Below the pieces are notes generated by a model. It ran no database searches and had not been told where the DNA came from. It saw nothing but the letters and a program-made list of their open reading frames with translations. Made by a program: the position numbers and the translations under genes. This document shows, piece by piece, positions 51,702 through 60,739 of a DNA stretch of 64,000 bases; positions within the stretch are counted from its first letter, which is position 1; each line of letters begins with the position of its first letter. Location: NCBI GenBank assembly GCA_048213135.1, contig PS015010.1, forward strand, positions 310,001 through 374,000, given 5' to 3'. This DNA comes from Reclinomonas americana ATCC 50394. Lineage: Eukaryota > Jakobida > Jakobea > Jakobida.

Positions 51702-52882
51702 GCCGGAAAACTGATCTTTCCCATAGCAACTCCCCGTTCGCCCCATATGGCAGGATCGCCTGCCACACATTCATTCGCCAGTAGGGCAAACAATACCGCT
51801 TCTTTGGCATCGGGCAGAATACCCAAAGCTTCCGTGGTTTGAAAATCAACGGCAGGAAGGGCTGTACGGAGGTGCTGCATCAGCAAAGGGTTGTGCATAC
51901 CACCGCCGCTGGTGAAAATATGTGTGGCGGCGGAAGCGCCGGCATGAGAACGGATGGCGGCAACAATGGTGTCGGCTGTAAAACGGTTCAGTGTGGCCAT
52001 TACATCTTCCTCACTCAAATACATGGCGCCGGATAAATGGCGGGCCCTTTCCAGGTAAATAAGGTTGAACAGTTCCGGCCCGGTGGTTTTGGGCAACGGG
52101 GCGGAGAAGAAAGGATTATCTTTCAGAACAGCCAGTAAATTTTCGTCTATGCTTCCCTGTGAGGCGGTAGCCGCATCGCGGTCGAAATGATTGCCGGTTG
52201 CTTGCTGCATGAAAGCGTCCATGAGTGTATTGCCCGGGCCGGTATCGGTACTGATGATCTTCGTATGATCAGTATGGCCGGGCAGGAAAGTAAAATTGGC
52301 GATACCACCGATGTTGAGCAGTATCCTGTCTTCACCGGGTTGGCTGAACAACAGCCGGTCGCCGTACAGAGCCAGTGGTGCGCCTTCGCCACCGGCGGCA
52401 ATATGTTTCTGCCTGAAATCGCTGATGGTGATGATGCCGGTGTGAACGGCCAGGTGGTCTCCGTCGCCCAGTTGCAGTGTGGCATTGCCGTATTCAGACC
52501 GCTTGTGCATCCATTGTGGCGCATGGTAGATCGTTTGACCATGACTGGCAATAAGATCAATACTGGCAGCGGCAATATCAGCCCGTTGCAAGGTGTCATT
52601 AATAAAGCGGGCATGCTGGACCGCGATCCACGGGTGCAGCACACAGAGTTGTTCGAGCGATACCTGTTGCTGCGCAAAAACGGTCTTTACATTTTTCCTG
52701 AAACCATCATCATACGCCACCGTTTCAAAATATTCCAGCTTCACCTGCGTGGAGAGTCCGTAGCCTGAAATACGGCAAACGGCAATATCCAGCCCGTCGA
52801 GTGATGTACCGCTCATCAGGCCAATGATGCGTCTCTCTTCCTTCCTGGCAATATCGTAAAGTTGTTGTACCTGCCTGTTCAT
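51698..52882 (-). CDS. anmK: Anhydro-N-acetylmuramic acid kinase
   Basis: A 394-residue sugar kinase of the ASKHA fold that opens and phosphorylates 1,6-anhydro-N-acetylmuramic acid in peptidoglycan recycling. GLMSGTSLDGLDIAV (residues 21-35) is the nucleotide phosphate loop; LNIGGIANFTFLPG and STDTGPGNTLMDAF are the other family blocks. Length is normal. Its ATG overlaps the queG stop by four bases. Confidence 0.95.
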   Translation of the reverse strand: MNRQVQQLYDIARKEERRIIGLMSGTSLDGLDIAVCRISGYGLSTQVKLEYFETVAYDDGFRKNVKTVFAQQQVSLEQLCVLHPWIAVQHARFINDTLQRADIAAASIDLIASHGQTIYHAPQWMHKRSEYGNATLQLGDGDHLAVHTGIITISDFRQKHIAAGGEGAPLALYGDRLLFSQPGEDRILLNIGGIANFTFLPGHTDHTKIISTDTGPGNTLMDAFMQQATGNHFDRDAATASQGSIDENLLAVLKDNPFFSAPLPKTTGPELFNLIYLERARHLSGAMYLSEEDVMATLNRFTADTIVAAIRSHAGASAATHIFTSGGGMHNPLLMQHLRTALPAVDFQTTEALGILPDAKEAVLFALLANECVAGDPAIWGERGVAMGKISFPA

Positions 52883-53811
52883 GGTTGCTGTATAAAATGA
52901 AGATTGCGTTTAATGCCGGAAAACTTGCTCCGCTTGATGGGTGAATCTTTAAATATTGTTTTGAATGTCTCTTCTGTCAGTTCTTCCCAGTCGTTCTTCG
53001 AAAAATTCAATATTTCGGGGATAGGGGTGAAGGCGGACTCTTTACTGGCCGTGGCAAAGCGGTTCCAGGGACATACATCCTGGCATACGTCGCAGCCAAA
53101 CATCCAGTCGTCAAAACGGCCCTGCACAGCACCGGGTATGAGTGCGTCTTTCAGTTCAATGGTGAAATAGGAAATACATTTACTGCCGTCGATCACTTTA
53201 TTATCGAGGATGGCGTCGGTCGGACAGGCATCGATACATTTCGTACAGGTGCCGCAATAGTCTTTCGCGATGCTATCATCGTATTCCAGTTCTGCGTCAA
53301 TGATCAGCGTGGCGATAAAGAAAAAGGAACCTGTACCTTTATTGATGAGGTTGCCATTCTTGCCTATCCAGCCCAACCCGGCCCTTTTGGCCCAGCTTCG
53401 TTCCAGTACGGGAGCACTGTCTACAAATCCACGGCCATTCACTTCTCCGATCAGCGAACGCAGTTGCTGAAGAAAGACATTCAGCTTGGCCCTGATCACT
53501 TCGTGGTAGTCTTTACCATAAGCGTATTTGGCGATCCGTGGCGCCGCGGCGGCCTGTTCATTTTCCGGGAAATAATTCAGCAGCAGGGTGATCACCGACC
53601 GGGCGCCGGGCACCAGTTTGGAAGGATCTATTCTCAGGTCAAAATGATTTTCCATGTATTGCATACTGCCGTGCATACCCTTGCTGAGCCATTGTTCCAG
53701 GCGGCGGGCATCGTCATCCAGCGGCTGCGCTTTGGCAATGCCGCAGAAATCAAACCCCAGCCGGGCAGCTTCTTCTTTTACGATACGTGTATGTTGCGAT
53801 GCAGGATTCAT
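52879..53811 (-). CDS. queG: Epoxyqueuosine reductase
   Basis: A 310-residue cobalamin-dependent enzyme that makes queuosine from epoxyqueuosine in the tRNA anticodon. The catalytic Asp is in GRGFVDSAPVLERSWAKRAG. Two 4Fe-4S clusters are bound by CGTCTKCIDACPTDAI and CDVCQDVCPWNRF. The start MNPASQHTRIVKEEAARLGF (at 53811) is normal for the family; 26 codons upstream belong to the previous gene's frame region. Genes upstream and downstream overlap by four bases each. Confidence 0.95.
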   Translation of the reverse strand: MNPASQHTRIVKEEAARLGFDFCGIAKAQPLDDDARRLEQWLSKGMHGSMQYMENHFDLRIDPSKLVPGARSVITLLLNYFPENEQAAAAPRIAKYAYGKDYHEVIRAKLNVFLQQLRSLIGEVNGRGFVDSAPVLERSWAKRAGLGWIGKNGNLINKGTGSFFFIATLIIDAELEYDDSIAKDYCGTCTKCIDACPTDAILDNKVIDGSKCISYFTIELKDALIPGAVQGRFDDWMFGCDVCQDVCPWNRFATASKESAFTPIPEILNFSKNDWEELTEETFKTIFKDSPIKRSKFSGIKRNLHFIQQP

Positions 53812-54167
53812 GAATCGGTGTCGCTGTCCTGCAGGTGCAGGCGATGGAAAAAACGGTGGGCGATCGGTGCTATGATAAGGCCGATACAACCGATGAAAGT
53901 AATGCCACTGAACAACGCATAAACCGAGGCAAACACTTTGGCGGTATTGGTGAGCTGTATGGACGGGTCAATCATAGGCCCCATACCGCTGAGGATCATG
54001 GAGGCATTCAGCAGGCTGTCGTACCAGTCCAGTTGGGGAATGGTCCATTTGTACCCGAGTACACCAATGCCCAGGCTGATGCCGATGAACAGGGCGGCAT
54101 AGGAAACATTTTTCAGCACCCTGGCCTGGTAAACTTTCTTCGGAGCGAGTTTAGGGCGTTTGGACAT
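53808..54167 (-). CDS. Two- or three-span membrane protein
   Basis: A 119-residue protein beginning MSKRPKLAPKKVYQARVLKN, with hydrophobic segments (SYAALFIGISLGIGVLGY; ASVYALFSGITFIGCIGLII) and a His-rich tail (IAHRFFHRLHLQDSDTDS). No family recognised. The Met at 54167 is used; an upstream Met 21 codons earlier lies in repeat-flanking sequence. It heads the operon with queG and anmK (four-base overlap at each junction). Confidence 0.7.
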   Translation of the reverse strand: MSKRPKLAPKKVYQARVLKNVSYAALFIGISLGIGVLGYKWTIPQLDWYDSLLNASMILSGMGPMIDPSIQLTNTAKVFASVYALFSGITFIGCIGLIIAPIAHRFFHRLHLQDSDTDS

Positions 54168-54244
54168 ACTTTTTCTTTCTATAAAAGTACGGTAAATAGC
54201 AGGGAAAGCGTCTGAATGGCGGATATGCAAATGTGAAGATGTTT

Positions 54245-54314
54245 GAATATGCAGATGTGCGAATAGGTAAATGCACCCATTATCTCATTCGCATATTTGC
54301 ACATCTGCACATTC
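54245..54314. repeat. Intergenic palindrome, GCACATCTGCATATC family, copy 2
   Basis: Arms GAATATGCAGATGTGCGAAT (54245-54264) and ATTTGCACATCTGCACATTC (54295-54314) pair over 20 bases with two mismatches. More words of the same family extend both sides (GGATATGCAAATGTGAAG; CGCACATC). It ends 5 bases before the stop of the minus-strand outer-membrane protein gene, the same position as copy 1 relative to its gene. Confidence 0.75.
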
Positions 54315-54319
54315 GCACA

Positions 54320-55126
54320 TCAAAACTTAATATCATACCCCAGCGTTCCTATCAGTTCAACATAACCGAAGGAATGGTTCACCCTGCCATTGCCGGCCGC
54401 GAGGGAGTTGGTGTAATTGGCGAAACCGGTCTTGGCAGTGCCTTCCAGGAATATCCTCTTGGCAAAATACCAGCGTGCGCCGCCTTCGAGACCGAGGCAG
54501 TAACCGGCCACATGAAAACGGTTGTCGACCCGTTTGCCGCTCAGTGTAATATCGGTTTTAGGGATCAGTATACCGGCGCCGGCCTTCCATACGGCGGTAA
54601 GCACAGGCCTTTTGTGATTGCGGTTGTAGGCCAGGGTATGTTGCTGTACATAGTTCAGCTGGTAAAAGTTGGCGCCGTTGGTATGCTCAAAATGCATTTC
54701 ATCACGGGTGAAGGCGGTGTCTTTATCAAAATAATCACTGCCGATATGACCTTTGGCCCTTAATGTCTGGTTGTCGTATACAATGTATTTGCTGTGATCG
54801 TAGTTGATCTCAATGGCGCGGGTGTGTTTCTCATTAAGATAAAAACCAATGCGGTAGTTATATTGGGGAACACTGACCTGCAGCGGCTCTTTCAGGATGG
54901 CATCCATATCGTTGCGGTCGTGCGCCCTGGCCTTGTAGATCTTGAAATTATGCTCGATGCCGTTCACCGTACTGCGGAAATGGATATTGCTGCGGGTGTA
55001 CCATTCCGTATTATACCCCCATTGCAGGTACATACCATTCAGGAGTTTACTTTTTTTCGGGGATTTTTGGGCAAAAGAGGTAAGTGACATCAGCGTCAAT
55101 CCGCCCAACACAAGTGATCTTTTCAT
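54320..55126 (-). CDS. Exported beta-barrel-like protein
   Basis: A 268-residue protein with signal peptide MKRSLVLGGLTLMSLTSFAQ (the upstream Met 19 codons earlier is not used). The mature sequence has alternating beta-strands (GMYLQWGYNTEWYTRSNIHF; YRIGFYLNEKHTRAIEINYD; RWYFAKRIFLEGTAKTGFAN) and ends GYVELIGTLGYDIKF, as for outer-membrane barrels. No named family is recognised. It is divergent from clpB. Confidence 0.7.
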   Translation of the reverse strand: MKRSLVLGGLTLMSLTSFAQKSPKKSKLLNGMYLQWGYNTEWYTRSNIHFRSTVNGIEHNFKIYKARAHDRNDMDAILKEPLQVSVPQYNYRIGFYLNEKHTRAIEINYDHSKYIVYDNQTLRAKGHIGSDYFDKDTAFTRDEMHFEHTNGANFYQLNYVQQHTLAYNRNHKRPVLTAVWKAGAGILIPKTDITLSGKRVDNRFHVAGYCLGLEGGARWYFAKRIFLEGTAKTGFANYTNSLAAGNGRVNHSFGYVELIGTLGYDIKF

Positions 55127-55395
55127 AATATGTGGCTGGTTTCCAGCTTCTTCCAAAAGGGGAAACCTGCGCAAAAGTACCATAAAAACTTATTCGTTAC
55201 CGTTAGGGGTGGCTGAAATTGAGAAATGGTTGCTACAAATGACAAAATACCCTTATTTTTCGGCCGACTGCAACATTTGCATAAACTTAACGCCCGTACT
55301 GCATTTGCGGCAGTTTTGGGTGCTATAGAGTGCCATTATAGCGCCATAAAGGGTTTGGAGTGCGATTTGCTGGTTACGGGGAAAAAAATAACAGC

Positions 55396-58014
55396 ATGAG
55401 TATACAAAACCTCACCATAAAATCCCAGGAGGTATTACAACAGGCTCAGCAACTGGCATACAATGCCGGGAACAGTTTTATTGAAACCGAGCATATCCTT
55501 AAGGCTTTGCTCGATGATAAGGACTCGCCTGTTGAATTCCTGCTGAAAAAGAACAATATCAACGTTAATTACCTGGAAGATAAGCTGGACGAATCCATTA
55601 CCCGCTTACCCAAAGTATCGGGGGGTGAACCGGCCCAGTCGCTGAACCGGGATGCCAATAATGTGCTCCTGCGTTCCGGCGCCACCTTAAAGACCTTCAA
55701 TGACGAGTTTGTAAGCGTGGAACACCTGTTACTGGCCATTTTGCAGGGCAGCGACAATGCCGCCAAACTGCTGAAAGATGCCGGTCTGACCGAAAAAGGG
55801 CTTATCGCTGCCATTAAGGACCTGCGCAAAGGCTCTACCGTATCTTCCCAGACATCAGAAACGCAGTTCAATGCGCTGAACAAGTATGCCAAAAACCTCA
55901 ACGAACTGGCCCGCCTGGGCAAACTTGACCCGGTGATAGGCAGGGACGAAGAGATCAGGCGTACGCTGCACATCCTCTCCCGCAGGAGCAAGAACAACCC
56001 TATACTGGTGGGCGAGCCCGGCGTGGGTAAAACGGCCATCGCCGAAGGGCTGGCCATGCGCATCCTCAACGGGGACGTGCCCGACAACCTGAAATCGAAA
56101 GTGATCTATGCCCTGGATATGGGCCAGCTGATCGCAGGTGCCAAATACAAGGGCGAATTTGAAGAAAGGCTGAAATCGGTAGTAAAAGAAGTGACCGGCA
56201 GTGAAGGGGAGCTGATCCTCTTTATTGATGAAATACATACCCTGGTAGGGGCGGGTGGCGGCGACGGGGCCATGGACGCGGCCAATATCCTGAAACCCGC
56301 GCTGGCAAGAGGTGAGCTGAGGGCCATTGGCGCCACCACGCTCAACGAATACCAGAAATTTTTTGAAAAGGACAAAGCACTCGAACGCCGATTCCAGAAA
56401 GTGATGATCGATGAACCTTCCATGGACGACGCGGTATCCATCCTGAGGGGGTTGAAAGACCGCTATGAAACCTATCACCACGTCCGTATTAAGGATGAGG
56501 CGATCATAGCTGCGGTGGAATTGTCGAGCCGGTATATTACCGACCGTTTCCTGCCCGATAAGGCCATTGACCTGATCGACGAGAGCGCCGCCAAACTGAG
56601 GCTGGAAATGAACAGCATGCCCGAAGAACTGGACGAACTGGAACGCAGGATCAGGCAGCTGGAAATTGAACGGGAAGCTATTAAACGGGAGAATGACGAA
56701 GCAAAACTGAAACAACTCAATACAGATATTTCCAATCTTGCCGTGGAAAGAGATACCTTTAAAGCCAAGTGGCAACAGGAAAAAGAAGTAGTGGAAAAAG
56801 TGCAGAATGCCAAAGCGGAGATCGAAAACCTGAAACTGGCGGCTGAAAAAGCTGAAAGGGAAGGGGACTACGGAAAAGTGGCGGAGATCCGTTATGGTAA
56901 GATACAGGAGCAGGAAAAGATCATTGAAACCTATTCCAAAGAACTGAACGAGATCAGTGAAAAGAGATTGCTGAAAGAAGAAGTGGATGCGGAAGATATC
57001 GCTGAAAATGTAGCCCGCGCTACCGGTATTCCCGTAGCGAAGATGCTGCAGAGCGAAAAGGAAAAACTGCTGAACCTGGAAGAAGAGCTGCACAAACGTG
57101 TGGTTGGACAGGATGAAGCTATTGAAGCCGTATCCGATGCCATCAGGCGCAGCCGTGCAGGTTTGCAGGATCCCAAACGCCCGATAGGCTCTTTCATTTT
57201 CCTGGGTACAACCGGCGTAGGTAAAACGGAACTGGCCAAAGCGCTGGCCGATTACCTGTTCGACGACGACAGTATGATGACCCGTATCGATATGAGTGAA
57301 TACCAGGAGAAACACGCGGTGAGCCGCCTGGTGGGTGCACCTCCCGGTTATGTGGGATATGATGAAGGCGGGCAGCTGACCGAAGCGGTAAGGCGCAAAC
57401 CCTACAGTGTGGTATTACTTGATGAGATTGAAAAAGCGCATCCTGATGTATTCAACGTGTTGCTGCAAGTGCTCGATGACGGCCGGCTGACCGACAATAA
57501 AGGAAGATTGGTCAATTTCAAGAACACCATCATCATCATGACGAGCAACCTCGGCAGCCAGGTGATACAGGATAATTTTGAAGGTGTAACGGAACGCAAT
57601 AAGGAAGAAGTGGTGGAAAGGACCAAACAGGAAGTGATCAATTTATTGCGGCAGACCATTCGTCCTGAGTTCCTGAACCGGATCGATGAAGTGATCATGT
57701 TCCAGCCGCTCATGAAGAGCGAGATCAGGGGTATCATCCGCATACAGCTGGAAAAACTGGTAGAGATGGTAGCGGCAAGCGGTATCAACCTCCAGTTCAG
57801 CGATTACGCGATGGACTACCTGGCTGAGAATGGCTACGATCCGCAGTTTGGCGCCAGGCCGTTGAAAAGGCTCATTCAGAAAGAGATCGTGAACCAGCTC
57901 AGTAAAAAAATACTGGGCGGTGATATCGATAAGTCCAAACCAGTGCTGGTAGATGTGTTTGACAGCACGGTGGTATTCAGGAATGAGAACGCGGAAAATG
58001 TAAAAGCGAAATAA
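55396..58014 (+). CDS. clpB: ATP-dependent chaperone ClpB
   Basis: An 872-residue AAA+ disaggregase that rescues aggregated protein with DnaK. Two Clp N repeats (residues ~1-150), first AAA domain with Walker A GEPGVGKT (206-213) and IDEIHTLVGAGG, a coiled-coil M domain (~400-530; EELDELERRIRQLEIEREA), and second AAA domain with Walker A GTTGVGKT (604-611) and the LLDEIEKAHPDVF Walker B. The Met of MSIQNLTIKSQEVLQQAQ is the usual start; 12 upstream codons are in the leader. The leader (55127-55395) has no clear promoter box. A perfect hairpin follows the stop. Confidence 0.97.
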   Translation: MSIQNLTIKSQEVLQQAQQLAYNAGNSFIETEHILKALLDDKDSPVEFLLKKNNINVNYLEDKLDESITRLPKVSGGEPAQSLNRDANNVLLRSGATLKTFNDEFVSVEHLLLAILQGSDNAAKLLKDAGLTEKGLIAAIKDLRKGSTVSSQTSETQFNALNKYAKNLNELARLGKLDPVIGRDEEIRRTLHILSRRSKNNPILVGEPGVGKTAIAEGLAMRILNGDVPDNLKSKVIYALDMGQLIAGAKYKGEFEERLKSVVKEVTGSEGELILFIDEIHTLVGAGGGDGAMDAANILKPALARGELRAIGATTLNEYQKFFEKDKALERRFQKVMIDEPSMDDAVSILRGLKDRYETYHHVRIKDEAIIAAVELSSRYITDRFLPDKAIDLIDESAAKLRLEMNSMPEELDELERRIRQLEIEREAIKRENDEAKLKQLNTDISNLAVERDTFKAKWQQEKEVVEKVQNAKAEIENLKLAAEKAEREGDYGKVAEIRYGKIQEQEKIIETYSKELNEISEKRLLKEEVDAEDIAENVARATGIPVAKMLQSEKEKLLNLEEELHKRVVGQDEAIEAVSDAIRRSRAGLQDPKRPIGSFIFLGTTGVGKTELAKALADYLFDDDSMMTRIDMSEYQEKHAVSRLVGAPPGYVGYDEGGQLTEAVRRKPYSVVLLDEIEKAHPDVFNVLLQVLDDGRLTDNKGRLVNFKNTIIIMTSNLGSQVIQDNFEGVTERNKEEVVERTKQEVINLLRQTIRPEFLNRIDEVIMFQPLMKSEIRGIIRIQLEKLVEMVAASGINLQFSDYAMDYLAENGYDPQFGARPLKRLIQKEIVNQLSKKILGGDIDKSKPVLVDVFDSTVVFRNENAENVKAK

Positions 58015-58025
58015 TAACCAATAAT

Positions 58026-58048
58026 CAACCGGGTGATGCACCCGGTTG
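58026..58048. terminator. Hairpin after clpB
   Basis: CAACCGGGTG, loop ATG, CACCCGGTTG: a perfect 10-base stem with a 3-base loop. No strong T run follows, so it may be a weak terminator or a stabiliser between clpB and the DsbA-like gene. Confidence 0.65.
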
Positions 58049-58094
58049 AATTCATAACCACAGTTGTCTGTACAACTGGTAAACTGTAAGTATT

Positions 58095-58664
58095 ATGGCA
58101 ATGAGATCAAAAGAGGTGGTAGAGGTAATAGCTCCCAAAGATGTATTCGTGGGTAGTAAAGACGCGACGGTAACTTTGATGGAATTCGGTGAGTATGAAA
58201 ATGAGGACTGTGCGAAAGCCAATGAAGTAGTAAAAAAATTGCTGGAGGAATTTGACGGCAAGATAAAATTCCAGTTCCGTCATTTCCCGCTTACTAAAGT
58301 ACACCAGCGTTCTATGAAGGCCGCTGAGTCTGCTATCGCGGCAGCACAATCCGGTAAGTTCTGGGAAATGCATAACATCCTTTTCGATAACCGCAGGTCG
58401 CTGGGCACTACCAGCCTGAAACTGTATTCCAAGGAAGCCGGTGTGGCGAATAAACATTTCCTGGATGACCTTATTAACTCTACCTATGGCTGGCAGGTGG
58501 TGAACGATTTCCAGGAAGGTGTGGACAGGGGCGTAAAAGACATCCCGGCATTTTTTGTAAACGGAGAACTCATCAGCGGAAAACCTACATTCGAAAATCT
58601 GAAAAGTGGTATTGCCGCCGCGCTGAAAAAGACGAAGAAGAAGCCTGCTGCGCAGAGAGCGTAA
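58095..58664 (+). CDS. Cytoplasmic DsbA-fold protein with a single active-site cysteine
   Basis: A 189-residue thioredoxin/DsbA-fold protein without a signal peptide. The strand and active site that normally read FGDYxCPYC are here FGEYENEDC: the first Cys is Asn36, the second is Cys39. The rest fits the fold: KIKFQFRHFPL, the helical insert AAESAIAAAQSGKFWEMHNI, and the cis-Pro loop VKDIPAFFVNG. Such NhaA-C-terminal-like DsbA proteins exist in cytoplasmic form. With one cysteine it cannot be a classical disulfide oxidase; a monothiol, peroxidase-like or glutathione-linked role is possible. C-terminal Lys/Ala tail. Confidence 0.85.
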   Translation: MAMRSKEVVEVIAPKDVFVGSKDATVTLMEFGEYENEDCAKANEVVKKLLEEFDGKIKFQFRHFPLTKVHQRSMKAAESAIAAAQSGKFWEMHNILFDNRRSLGTTSLKLYSKEAGVANKHFLDDLINSTYGWQVVNDFQEGVDRGVKDIPAFFVNGELISGKPTFENLKSGIAAALKKTKKKPAAQRA

Positions 58665-58667
58665 ATC

Positions 58668-58788
58668 AATTACGAATTACTAATTACGAATGATCAATCA
58701 TTGAAATCTAACTGACTTTTAATTATTATTTATGTCTGTTAGAAAAGAGCTGTGAATTAAAGGCATTCGTAATTGGTAATTCGTAATT
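58668..58788. repeat. Intergenic palindrome, ATTACGAATTAC family
   Basis: 25-base arms (58668-58692 and 58764-58788) built from AATTACGAATTAC and CGTAATT words pair with one G-T mismatch around a 71-base centre. It occupies the space between two convergent genes and starts 3 bases after the DsbA-like stop. Confidence 0.8.
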
Positions 58789-58794
58789 AATAAA

Positions 58795-59757
58795 TTAATC
58801 CGCTTCCACCCTGTACACCGCCAGCGGTTTGTCATTCACAATAATCGTAACAGGATAATCACCTGCCTGTTCAAATTTCTGTTTGATGGAAAGATTGCCG
58901 TAGGTAAACGTATACGTTGCTTCAACTGTTTTTGTTCGCTTGCTCTGGCCGTAAATGATCGTTACTTTATTCACTTCTATATCGGGGTTCAGGCTGAAAG
59001 TAAAAGTCACCGTTCCGCCTTCCGTTGTTTTTACGCGACCGTTCTTCGGGGTAAATTGTTTCAGTCCCAGGTCGTACGAGGCTCCTTTCAGAATAGGCAG
59101 GTCATAAAAGTCTCCTTTATTTTTTGGTGCGCCGGGTCCCAGTTTCCAGGCCTCATTATCCGGGTAATGCTGCCAGTTGAATAAAGTTTTATTGGCGAAA
59201 AAATAACCGGCATTGAACTGCGGCGTAAACACTTTCTGATCATCATCCACGTACCCGCTGCCCCAGGCGGGGTCCACGTAATACCAGGTATCCGGGCTTT
59301 GTCCCAATTGCACCACCGCCCAGGAATGATTGATCTCCGTTCCTTTTTCTCCTATCTCTTCTGCTTTATGTCTTACAAACCCATCTGCTGTAAGACAACG
59401 GATATCGGCACTGCTGCACATGTCCTGGAAAAGACTGGCAAACCCGATACCTACAGCTTTGCGGTAAAGCAATACTTCTGTTGGTGTATTCTTGCGGGTA
59501 TCGCTGGTACGGGCAGCTTTTACATCGTATGCAATGTTGTGGGTGATCCAGTAATAAATGGCCCTTGCTTTATCAATTTTATCTGAATAGGGTTTGGTCA
59601 CCAGCTTGCTGATGGTGCCCATATTCATACTGTCGAGTTTCCCCAGTTTCTGTACATAGGCATCTATTTCGCTGAAGTCGCGGGCCGCCGGGTTCTGTGC
59701 ATGAGTCGCCACAACAGGCAATAACAGGGAAAGGAGGATAGACAGGTGTTTGATCAT
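58795..59757 (-). CDS. Exported transglutaminase-fold protein lacking the catalytic cysteine
   Basis: A 320-residue exported protein (signal ending THAQ). Residues ~60-200 are a transglutaminase-like domain: ARAIYYWITHNIAYDV, then the usual cysteine block (GVCQGYA in relatives) reads AVGIGFASLFQDMC with no Cys at the active-site place; the His (INHSWAVVQLG) and Asp (YYVDPAWGSGY) remain. A C-terminal Ig-like domain follows (about 230-315). The protein is probably a binding or structural relative rather than an enzyme. Confidence 0.8.
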   Translation of the reverse strand: MIKHLSILLSLLLPVVATHAQNPAARDFSEIDAYVQKLGKLDSMNMGTISKLVTKPYSDKIDKARAIYYWITHNIAYDVKAARTSDTRKNTPTEVLLYRKAVGIGFASLFQDMCSSADIRCLTADGFVRHKAEEIGEKGTEINHSWAVVQLGQSPDTWYYVDPAWGSGYVDDDQKVFTPQFNAGYFFANKTLFNWQHYPDNEAWKLGPGAPKNKGDFYDLPILKGASYDLGLKQFTPKNGRVKTTEGGTVTFTFSLNPDIEVNKVTIIYGQSKRTKTVEATYTFTYGNLSIKQKFEQAGDYPVTIIVNDKPLAVYRVEAD

Positions 59758-59798
59758 GAGATAAAATTAACGGCTAGCCGCCGAAAAAATCACAAGTT

Positions 59799-60719
59799 TT
59801 AGTGAAAATCCGAAAGGGTAGCGGTGAAAATACCCCTTTCCCTTTTTTTGAAAACGGCCTTCCAGTTGCCGTTATAACGAATAAGCGCGGGAACGGTCAG
59901 GTTGCCGAACCTCGTCATTTCCACTTCCATACTCACTTTAAAATCATATACACCGGCATCATAACTTAAGGAATAAGTCCTGGCCATTACCTCAAAGGTT
60001 TTATCATCGAACCAGGTGGTCATGGCGTCTATCACCACGCCATCGCGGCTTTCAGGCTTTACGGTTTGACGGAACACAATGCAGCTGGTATTGTTGTATA
60101 CTTCCATGTCTATGTTCATGTCGTATTTATCTGCCATGTCCTCATCAAATATGGCGGTCTTATTACTCATGAAAGGCAGGCCGCTGATGCGTTTCCCCGG
60201 ATTGAAGAACAGCATTTTCAATTGTTCTTTATTCTTCTCCATACCCGATTTGCCCGAGGTACTGAACTCCCGTCCCGCTACAATATTGTCTTCACCACAA
60301 ACAGAGTCGCGGGTAAAGAACAGCGAAGCGTATAACTGCGCCGTATAATAATTGAATTCATGGTCATCGTCATAGATATCGCCGGTCACCTGTTCTTCCA
60401 TGGTTTCCATCCTGCGGCAATTGACCGTTCTTATTTGCCGGGTGCGGCTGTGCAGGGTGGCTTTGGGCTCGCCGTCGCTGTTGTTCATCCGGATGTCATT
60501 GATGGCGGTAAAGTTCAGGATGCGCAGGTTACGGAAAGCCTTGTAGAAGGAGGTATCGTTCTTCACCCTTTCAATGAAAGCAGGAACATTCAGCCTGTTA
60601 TTCACCACTACTTCGCTGAGGGTGACGGAACGGGGGCCGATATTGACCACGGTATCTTTCCGTTGTGCGGTGGCAACGATGGAGGAGGCGATGAGTATGA
60701 TGAACAGGAATGGTTTCAT
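59799..60719 (-). CDS. Exported protein of unknown function
   Basis: A 306-residue protein starting MKPFLFIILIASSIVATAQ. After a short LSEVVVNNRLNVPAFIERV stretch, which resembles the peptide that follows carboxypeptidase-like plug domains in this phylum, the rest is beta-rich (IVFRQTVKPESRDGVVIDAM; DAGVYDFKVSMEVEMTRFGN). Two cysteines (VNCRRMET and DSVCGED) are in the middle. I recognise no family. The Met at 60719 begins the signal peptide; three codons upstream is another Met. Confidence 0.65.
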   Translation of the reverse strand: MKPFLFIILIASSIVATAQRKDTVVNIGPRSVTLSEVVVNNRLNVPAFIERVKNDTSFYKAFRNLRILNFTAINDIRMNNSDGEPKATLHSRTRQIRTVNCRRMETMEEQVTGDIYDDDHEFNYYTAQLYASLFFTRDSVCGEDNIVAGREFSTSGKSGMEKNKEQLKMLFFNPGKRISGLPFMSNKTAIFDEDMADKYDMNIDMEVYNNTSCIVFRQTVKPESRDGVVIDAMTTWFDDKTFEVMARTYSLSYDAGVYDFKVSMEVEMTRFGNLTVPALIRYNGNWKAVFKKRERGIFTATLSDFH

Positions 60720-60739
60720 TACAATCAAAAGTCAAAATT

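Noticed and set aside
55855-57315. 486-codon open frame on the minus strand
   Set aside because: It is antisense to clpB, Phe/His-rich, and arises from the codon use of ClpB. No family resemblance.
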